From a virus, in the IMG/VR virus record IMGVR_UViG_3300042558_004148, positions 143,416 to 207,415 of that record: a stretch of 64,000 nt of DNA; one strand, written 5' to 3'. The notes beneath the pieces were generated by a model. It saw only the letters and a list, made by a program, of their open reading frames with translations, ran no database searches and was not told the DNA's origin. Shown piece after piece: positions 58,952 through 64,000 of this stretch (position 1 is its first letter; every line of letters begins with the position of its first letter). Both the position numbers and the translations under genes were made by a program.

Positions 58952-59593
58952 ATGAAAATAATATTAGAAAAAAATCAGCAAATATTTTTTACCTCCGACA
59001 CACATTACAATCACTCAAATATATGTAGTGCAACATCAAATTGGCCGGAGGGTAGAGGTACACGAAAATTCAATTCGCTGGGGGAGATGAATGATCGGAT
59101 AGTTTCTGAGATTAATCAGAAGGTTGGTGAAAATGATGTATTAGTACATCTTGGTGATTGGAGTTTTGGTGGATTTGAATCTATCATAGAATTCCGAAAT
59201 AGAATTAACTGCAAAAACATCTACTTGTTTCTTGGTAACCACGATCACCACATTAGAAATAATAAGGAGGGCGTTCAGGGATACTTCAGAAAGGTATCTA
59301 GCTATGACGTAATTGACATCCGCCGTCCAGAGGGAAAGGAAACTAAAAAATACCAATTTGTATGTTGTCACTTTCCTATAGCAAGTTGGGATGGCATGAA
59401 TAAGAAAGTTCCACACCTACATGGGCATGTTCATTTACCGCCTCATTTAAAATTACATGAAGGTCAGGCAATGGATATCGGAGTAGACGGTAACGGTATG
59501 GAACCTTACAGTCTTAATGAAATACTGAAATTGGTTGAAAAAAGACCGGTGAGACATCTAAGCTTACCCAAGGATCACCACACTGAGGAGTAA
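58952..59593 (+). CDS. calcineurin-like metallophosphoesterase
   Basis: The 213-residue protein has FFTSDTHYNH (D-x-H), VHLGDWSFGG (GD), FLGNHDHHI (GNHD), VCCHFPIASW and HLHGHVHLP (GHxH). It belongs to the dimetal phosphoesterases often encoded beside RNA ligases in phages. It begins 5 bases after the ligase gene, so a role in processing RNA 2',3'-cyclic phosphates or ends is plausible but unproven. Confidence 0.9.
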   Translation: MKIILEKNQQIFFTSDTHYNHSNICSATSNWPEGRGTRKFNSLGEMNDRIVSEINQKVGENDVLVHLGDWSFGGFESIIEFRNRINCKNIYLFLGNHDHHIRNNKEGVQGYFRKVSSYDVIDIRRPEGKETKKYQFVCCHFPIASWDGMNKKVPHLHGHVHLPPHLKLHEGQAMDIGVDGNGMEPYSLNEILKLVEKRPVRHLSLPKDHHTEE

Positions 59594-59609
59594 TATAAAA
59601 TAAAAGTAA

Positions 59610-59795
59610 ATGGAAAAATTAGCTATGTTAGCAGCAGTATGCGCATTACCAGCAGTTATATTTATGTTGGTTGCAAAAATGAACGGGGGTAATAAAATAA
59701 TCGGATGGCTGGGATTAAAGCTACCATCGCTGATATCATTGGTTTCAGTTATCCTATTAATTATGGCATACTATGGATTTATTAAGCTATCATAG
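59610..59795 (+). CDS. small membrane protein
   Basis: A 61-residue hydrophobic protein with two membrane helices (LAMLAAVCALPAVIFMLVA and LISLVSVILLIMAYYGFI) and a short loop. Possible holin or inner-membrane factor. Unrecognised. Confidence 0.65.
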   Translation: MEKLAMLAAVCALPAVIFMLVAKMNGGNKIIGWLGLKLPSLISLVSVILLIMAYYGFIKLS

Positions 59796-59839
59796 CTCGA
59801 AATAAAAAATAATTACTAACTAAGAATTATTAAACAAAC

Positions 59840-60013
59840 ATGATAACAAAAGAAATTTTAGACACGTTTATCTTCGATACAATCGGAGGAGAAAAATTTG
59901 GTGTTAATGATCCAATTACTCATGACGAGATCATAGGATATTATCCAACAAGAGATGCTGCAGAAAAAGCATTTAGAGAATATGTGGAAAAAGAAGGAAT
60001 AGTATTTGAGTAA
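59840..60013 (+). CDS. small acidic protein (57 aa)
   Basis: ATG 59840 to TAA 60011-60013 encodes a peptide with GYYPTRDAAEKAFREYVEK. Its stop overlaps the next ATG (TAATG). Codon use is close to that of the next gene. Confidence 0.6.
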   Translation: MITKEILDTFIFDTIGGEKFGVNDPITHDEIIGYYPTRDAAEKAFREYVEKEGIVFE

Positions 60014-60402
60014 TGGAAAAGAAATTAATACTCTTAAGAGGTCTTCCTGGATCAGGAAAATCTACATTAGCAAAATCATTTGCCAATGCTAGCCATTTTG
60101 AAGCCGACATGTATCATGTAGGTGAAGATGGTGTTTATAACTGGAAACCAGAAAATGTTAAAGCTGCTCACGAATGGTGCAGAAGAAATGTTGAACATAT
60201 AATGTCATATGGTAAGGATGTTGTAGTTTCTAATACATTCACACAAGAATGGGAAATGAAAGCATATTATGAAATGGCAGAAACTTACGGGTATATGGTA
60301 TTCTCAATTGTGGTAGAAAATAGACATAATGGAGTAAATGTTCATAATGTACCAGATGAAACTATGATTGCAATGAAAGAAAGATTTAATATAGCATTAT
60401 AA
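60013..60402 (+). CDS. polynucleotide kinase-like P-loop kinase (no phosphatase domain)
   Basis: The 129-residue protein starts MEKKLILLRGLPGSGKSTLA with a P-loop GLPGSGKST (about 9-18), then HFEADMYHVGEDG and VVVSNTFTQEWEM, matching the kinase half of T4 PseT/Pnkp and related small-molecule kinases. It would phosphorylate RNA 5' ends. The T4 phosphatase half is missing; HAD (35397) or metallophosphoesterase genes could supply it. It lies in the same cluster as the RNA ligase. Confidence 0.85.
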   Translation: MEKKLILLRGLPGSGKSTLAKSFANASHFEADMYHVGEDGVYNWKPENVKAAHEWCRRNVEHIMSYGKDVVVSNTFTQEWEMKAYYEMAETYGYMVFSIVVENRHNGVNVHNVPDETMIAMKERFNIAL

Positions 60403-60404
60403 TC

Positions 60405-61166
60405 ATGGAAAGATTAACGTTAAGTCAGGCAAAAAAGAAGTATTCCGACATCCACGAGAATGGTAGGGACTACGGGGTAAGGAGAGCATTCGAGATCCTT
60501 ATAAACGATAAACCATATCAGGTTTGGGATATATCCGGTTATGAGCACAAAAATGGAGAATGGAACGGAACTCCCAAGACATGGTGGTTAAATTTCAAAG
60601 AAGACGGAGATGAGGAATCCGAATTAGTACCATTCGTAGATAAAGGTGTTCATAGAATTTGCTGGGAAGTAAAATACAAGCAAAAGAATTACGCAAAGCA
60701 TAAATATGGTGATTGGGATATTAGAAATAGCGGTCACTGTAGGATTTACGCTAATGGTAAGCAGGTTATATCTTTCGGCAGTAGGGATTTAGAATATGCG
60801 ATGGCTAAGGTTCCTGTTATGATCGTTAAGATCATGGAGCACCCATTTAATTTTTTAAACCCACAGGAGGAAAATGGTAGAAAAATATGGTACCATGGAA
60901 TGCCAGCTACGGTATCTGTTAATGAATACTCGGAGCCTGGAGAAATATCAGTAGTACCAGATTATACCACCGGCATAGGACCTAATAAATGGTGGAAGCT
61001 TTATAATGAGAGGAAAAATCCGGTTGTTATGAGTGATTCAGAGATTGATGAGGATGACATTGATGAAGATTTACTCGATTTGGAATATGAGTCGATGTCG
61101 AGTAGAATAAATCACGGGGATGCTTTGTGGGACGGGATGATAAACTGGTTCAGAAAGGGTGATTAA
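60405..61166 (+). CDS. hypothetical protein
   Basis: A 253-residue protein with a Trp-rich N-terminal domain (YQVWDISGYEHKNGEWNGTP) and an acidic tail (DSEIDEDDIDEDLLDLEYE). The overlap with the next gene is 1 base (TAATG). Unrecognised. Confidence 0.65.
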   Translation: MERLTLSQAKKKYSDIHENGRDYGVRRAFEILINDKPYQVWDISGYEHKNGEWNGTPKTWWLNFKEDGDEESELVPFVDKGVHRICWEVKYKQKNYAKHKYGDWDIRNSGHCRIYANGKQVISFGSRDLEYAMAKVPVMIVKIMEHPFNFLNPQEENGRKIWYHGMPATVSVNEYSEPGEISVVPDYTTGIGPNKWWKLYNERKNPVVMSDSEIDEDDIDEDLLDLEYESMSSRINHGDALWDGMINWFRKGD

Positions 61167-61543
61167 TGAAGATTGAGATAGCAATACCAGGAGGATTTAA
61201 TCAGCTCTACGGAATTACCCCAGAGCAGAAAGAAGACATGAGGAGATCATTATTTAAAGAAATCGACGATACGATAGTTACCATCTATTCAGGATATACA
61301 CACCTGATGGCGAGCAAAGAAAATATGACTCGAATGCTGGAGGATATTAACAAATCAATCTTGGGTAAAAATCGTGAATATAGATTGGAATTTAATAAAT
61401 CGCTATATAAAAAAAGAATAACCGCAGGAACAATATTAAATTCAATTGATATTTGCAAGGGAAGACATAAATATCCACTATCGCAATATCTACTAATCAA
61501 TAGTCTTGTCAATAATGGCGATGCTTTTATAAAAATTAAATAA
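61166..61543 (+). CDS. hypothetical protein
   Basis: A 125-residue basic protein with no clear domain (EQKEDMRRSLFKEIDDTIVT, YRLEFNKSLYKKRITAGTIL). Operon spacing is 1 base. Unrecognised. Confidence 0.65.
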   Translation: MKIEIAIPGGFNQLYGITPEQKEDMRRSLFKEIDDTIVTIYSGYTHLMASKENMTRMLEDINKSILGKNREYRLEFNKSLYKKRITAGTILNSIDICKGRHKYPLSQYLLINSLVNNGDAFIKIK

Positions 61544-61544
61544 A

Positions 61545-61955
61545 ATGAAGTACAATTTATTTTTGGACGACGTCAGACACCCTTATGATTGCATATCATA
61601 CATGAAAGGGAATGAAGGAATATACTCCAAGTGGGAATGGGTAATAGTTAAAAACTATGACGAATTTATTTCTACCATAACAGAAAGAGGTATTCCCGGA
61701 TTCATATCTTTCGATCATGATCTTGCAGACGAACACTACTCTAAGGAGATGTACGAGGGTACGGAGGAATATAATAAGAAATACGAAGAATTCAAAGAAA
61801 AGACCGGGTTAGATTGTGCTAAATGGCTTTGTGAATACTGCATGGACTATGGAGAATATCTTCCGCCATTTATCGTACATTCCATGAATCCAGCGGGAGG
61901 AAAAAACATCTCAAGCTACCTGGAGAGCTTCAATAAATTTCAAACAGAATCTTAA
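61545..61955 (+). CDS. cyclic-phosphate processing receiver (cREC) domain protein
   Basis: The 136-residue protein matches the cREC pattern: LFLDDVRHP (D8, D9), VKNYDEFIS, GIPGFISFDHDLADEHYS and GLDCAKWLCEYC, ending with HSMNPAGGKNI. This receiver-like family (PF20274-like) is predicted to handle cyclic phosphates in RNA-processing and conflict systems. Its position two genes after the kinase supports an RNA-repair role. Confidence 0.7.
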   Translation: MKYNLFLDDVRHPYDCISYMKGNEGIYSKWEWVIVKNYDEFISTITERGIPGFISFDHDLADEHYSKEMYEGTEEYNKKYEEFKEKTGLDCAKWLCEYCMDYGEYLPPFIVHSMNPAGGKNISSYLESFNKFQTES

Positions 61956-61966
61956 ATAAAAATAAC

Positions 61967-62638
61967 ATGAACACGAAAGGAGAATTCAGTAGATATGCAA
62001 TGAGCGATCACAACATCAGCTCGATGAATATGCACTACTACCAAAAACAAGTTGAAGCCTCATTAACTCCATATATTCTGGAAGAAAGAGAATTAAGAGC
62101 CACCCAAATGGACATTTTCTCCAGATTGATGATGGACAGATTACTTTGGGTTGCAGGACCAGTAAATGATAATATGTCAACCATTGTACAGGCACAATTA
62201 ATGTTTTTAGATTCTGTTGATACTAGAGATATAATCATGCACATTGATAGCCCAGGCGGTTCAGTTAAATCTGGACTTAGTATGGTTGATGTGATGGAGT
62301 ATGTAAAATCTGATATCGCAACAGTTAATACTGGAATGGCAGCTTCGATGGGATCAATTTTACTTGGAGCTGGTACAAAGGGTAAAAGAAGCTCATTGAG
62401 ATTCAGTAAGGTTATGCTTCATCAATCAAGTGGAGGATTTAATGGTAACATACAAGATGCTGAAATTGATATGATCCAATGGAAAGAATACAATGAGGTG
62501 CTTCTTGAATTACTTGGTGATTACTGTGGGAAGGATAAGGAACAAATCAGACAGGACGCAACGAGAGATTTCTGGCTTAGTTCTAATGCTGCATTGGAAT
62601 ATGGTATCATTGACGAGGTAATAAGATCAAAGAAATAA
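61967..62638 (+). CDS. clpP: ClpP-like serine protease
   Basis: The 223-residue protein has the ClpP catalytic set: S127 in NTGMAASMGS, H152 in MLHQSSGG and D201 in RDFWLSS, with the oxyanion MHIDSPGGSV. The N-terminus (1-55) is longer than in cellular ClpP. No ClpX/A is present, so it would use host unfoldase or act alone. In many phages ClpP-fold proteases are prohead proteases; that remains open here. Confidence 0.93.
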   Translation: MNTKGEFSRYAMSDHNISSMNMHYYQKQVEASLTPYILEERELRATQMDIFSRLMMDRLLWVAGPVNDNMSTIVQAQLMFLDSVDTRDIIMHIDSPGGSVKSGLSMVDVMEYVKSDIATVNTGMAASMGSILLGAGTKGKRSSLRFSKVMLHQSSGGFNGNIQDAEIDMIQWKEYNEVLLELLGDYCGKDKEQIRQDATRDFWLSSNAALEYGIIDEVIRSKK

Positions 62639-62748
62639 TGGATCGGAGACGGGATAAAATATCGGGCATAGCTACTGCAATATTGATATTTGTAGCTATG
62701 TTCATAATTGGAGTTGCTATAGCTTCATCCATATTCGAAGGAGTTTAG
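62638..62748 (+). CDS. small single-pass membrane protein (36 aa)
   Basis: ATG 62638 to TAG 62746-62748 encodes a basic N-terminus (MDRRRDKISG) and a membrane helix (IATAILIFVAMFIIGVAIAS). Overlaps the protease stop by one base. Confidence 0.55.
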   Translation: MDRRRDKISGIATAILIFVAMFIIGVAIASSIFEGV

Positions 62749-62922
62749 ATGATACCAGTTAAGCTAAAAGATTGGAATCATGTAAAGGATTCAGGATTTT
62801 TTATAGTAAAAATAGAAAATCCTGAATCTTATTACTACCAATTTAATAATGGAACGTATTCACCGGTGATAGAGAAGTGCTACTTTGACAGAATACCAGA
62901 AAATAATAAAAAGAATGGCTAA
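62749..62922 (+). CDS. small hypothetical protein (57 aa)
   Basis: ATG 62749 to TAA 62920-62922 encodes a beta-like peptide (SGFFIVKIENPESYYYQFNN). It overlaps the next gene by 8 bases. Unrecognised. Confidence 0.55.
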   Translation: MIPVKLKDWNHVKDSGFFIVKIENPESYYYQFNNGTYSPVIEKCYFDRIPENNKKNG

Positions 62923-63244
62923 ACATTATTGTGATTGCGGTAAACCTGCGAAATGGCTTTATATGCCGGGATATTCAGGTGGAGGTAATTCATTCTCGTG
63001 TGATGATTGTGTTCCCCGTGGATGTTCATGCAACGAATACTCAACAAAACCGGAACACTACCATCCACCAGCTGGATTTACTCCAAATGCTGAAGATGGA
63101 ATCGAAGGGGTAGATTGGAAATGGTTAGACGAGGAAAAAACTAGTTGGACCCATATAGATGATAAAGGTCGGCAATGGCCTTGCTGTGAATTTGAATATG
63201 ATTCCGATGAAGATAACTTCGATTGGGACGACGAAGAGGAATAA
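62915..63244 (+). CDS. zinc-binding hypothetical protein
   Basis: From ATG 62915 the protein starts MAKHYCDCGKPAKWLYM and has CDDCVPRGCSC and a later CCEFEYD, typical zinc-ribbon Cys spacing. The C-terminus is acidic (DEDNFDWDDEEE). An in-frame TTG at 62885 lies inside the preceding small gene. Unrecognised. Confidence 0.65.
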   Translation: MAKHYCDCGKPAKWLYMPGYSGGGNSFSCDDCVPRGCSCNEYSTKPEHYHPPAGFTPNAEDGIEGVDWKWLDEEKTSWTHIDDKGRQWPCCEFEYDSDEDNFDWDDEEE

Positions 63245-63264
63245 TAATCTAAAAAATAAAAAAT

Positions 63265-63546
63265 ATGGAACTAATAAACACTAAAGAAATTTTTATCTGT
63301 GATTGCCATTCAACTGAGCACCAGATGGTGGTTTACTATGGCGAGGATGAATTCGATAACGGTAATAAATATCCGATGATCTATGTTCATATGCATCTAA
63401 ATAAACTAAGATTTTGGGAAAGAGTTAAATATGGTATAAAATATATTTTTGGACACACATCAAGACAAGGTGCTTTCCATGAATTTATATTTAATCCAGA
63501 TGATTCTGAGAAATTACAGGAAATAGTTAATTATCTTAGAAAATAA
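63265..63546 (+). CDS. hypothetical protein
   Basis: A 93-residue protein with a Cys/His start (FICDCHSTEHQMVVYYGEDEF) and a basic, aromatic middle (RFWERVKYGIKYIFGH). Similar small proteins occur in other phages. Unrecognised. Confidence 0.65.
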   Translation: MELINTKEIFICDCHSTEHQMVVYYGEDEFDNGNKYPMIYVHMHLNKLRFWERVKYGIKYIFGHTSRQGAFHEFIFNPDDSEKLQEIVNYLRK

Positions 63547-63560
63547 GATTAATTAAATGT

Positions 63561-63568
63561 GATATATA
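63561..63568 (+). promoter_or_regulatory. putative late promoter element GATATATA, leaderless spacing
   Basis: GATATATAGC ends 4 bases before the ATG at 63573, the same tight spacing as at 36728. Confidence 0.5.
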
Positions 63569-63572
63569 GCTT

Positions 63573-64000
63573 ATGCTAAAACACATAAGAGAATTTCAGG
63601 AATTTCATCCTGACTGGGAAAAATTAAACGAAGACATCTTTGATGACATCTTTGATAAATTAAGGGGAATTTTTAATAAGGTTTATAGAAAACCTGAACA
63701 AAAGAAAGTTCTTACCAACAAGAAGAAGGTTGAAAAAAGTCCCCTATATGGCGAGCATATGTTTTATTTACCACACCAGCAGGGTCCATCTGGAGCTGCA
63801 TCACTGGTTAAAATATTAGAGGGAAAGGAAAAATTAACAGCAGCTCTAAGAAATAAATTACTAAATAACATGCCAGCATCGGATGTTAGATATACTAAGG
63901 TACTTAGAGGAAATGATATAGTTGCTGTTAGAGCTTTTCTCGATTACCAAAAAGGAACATGGGATAACTATAAGAAATCAGCGTTATCCGAAATAAAATC
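63573..64000 (+). CDS. late-type protein with N-terminal FxxF motif, 3' end outside window
   Basis: The frame runs from ATG 63573 to the right edge without a stop (142 codons). The start MLKHIREFQEFHPDWEKLNE is one of the clearest matches to the FxxF...E pattern. A Lys-rich linker then leads to a globular part (YLPHQQGPSGAASLVKILEG). Identity unknown. Confidence 0.7.
   Translation, partial: MLKHIREFQEFHPDWEKLNEDIFDDIFDKLRGIFNKVYRKPEQKKVLTNKKKVEKSPLYGEHMFYLPHQQGPSGAASLVKILEGKEKLTAALRNKLLNNMPASDVRYTKVLRGNDIVAVRAFLDYQKGTWDNYKKSALSEIK

Noticed and set aside
1-64000. tRNA genes, integrase, IS elements or an attachment site
   Set aside because: None could be found by eye on either strand; the only RNA gene supported is the tmRNA.

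Overview
The window looks like one contiguous stretch of a large, AT-rich, strictly lytic dsDNA phage genome. Genes are densely packed, often overlap by 1-20 bases, and lie mostly on the + strand. No ribosomal RNA, integrase or IS element was seen. The T4-like replication set (two-subunit type II topoisomerase, sliding clamp, family B DNA polymerase, Dda-type helicase, RNase H), a GH19 endolysin, a T4 Rnl1-type RNA ligase and a polynucleotide kinase point to a distant relative of the T4 superfamily. The host is probably a member of Bacteroidota, most likely a flavobacterium: Shine-Dalgarno sequences are largely absent, many promoters have a TAnnTTTG-type -7 element, and the phage-encoded tmRNA resembles those of that phylum.

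Layout. 1-2.2 kb: a truncated gene, a GT2 glycosyltransferase and a probable late protein. 2.2-10.8 kb: replication and repair (topoisomerase subunits, UV endonuclease, DnaJ, sliding clamp, and only the C-terminal half of DNA polymerase B). 10.9-14.3 kb: ATP-grasp/retropepsin fusion, acidic protein, second glycosyltransferase. 14.3-16.1 kb: tmRNA, GIY-YIG endonuclease, membrane-anchored AT-hook-like protein. 16.2-24.7 kb: metabolic and nucleic-acid enzymes (methylglyoxal synthase, two phosphoesterases, a thymidylate-synthase-fold enzyme with an Asn-to-Asp change suggesting dCMP use, RNase HII, an IMPDH/GMP reductase relative). 24.7-38.4 kb: mixed accessory genes, including a secreted nuclease, ThyA, an AAA+ ATPase, lipoproteins, a HAD phosphatase, an SGNH hydrolase-tyrosine phosphatase fusion and thioredoxin. 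38.5-41.4 kb (minus): oxygenase, repeat/coiled-coil protein, membrane protein and endolysin. 41.5-43.3 kb: exported proteins and a DEDD exonuclease. 43.3-49.4 kb: probable virion-associated proteins on both strands. 49.5-64 kb: a third glycosyltransferase-like gene, many small early-type genes, a Pth2-like protein, a Dda helicase, an RNA-repair cluster (ligase, phosphoesterase, kinase, cyclic-phosphate receiver domain), a ClpP protease and a truncated late gene.

Two promoter classes can be read from the sequence. Nine intergenic sites share CCG (or TCG)-N11-TAnnTTT(G/A); they precede repair, host-takeover and exported-protein genes and the tmRNA, and look like early promoters read by host sigma factor. 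A second motif, GATATATA or close variants, precedes genes of probable late or virion type. Many of those genes carry a short FxxF or FEDF motif at one protein end, resembling the capsid-targeting sequence of T4 internal proteins, so some (the ATP-grasp fusion, the SGNH-phosphatase fusion, the OmpA-domain protein) may be packaged in the head and injected.

Taken together, the tmRNA, Pth2-like protein, RNA ligase, polynucleotide kinase, HAD and metallo-phosphoesterases and cyclic-phosphate receiver domain form a coherent hypothesis: the phage repairs RNAs cut by host anti-phage nucleases and rescues stalled ribosomes. A separate hypothesis is cytosine hypermodification through the dCMP-type synthase and glycosyltransferases.
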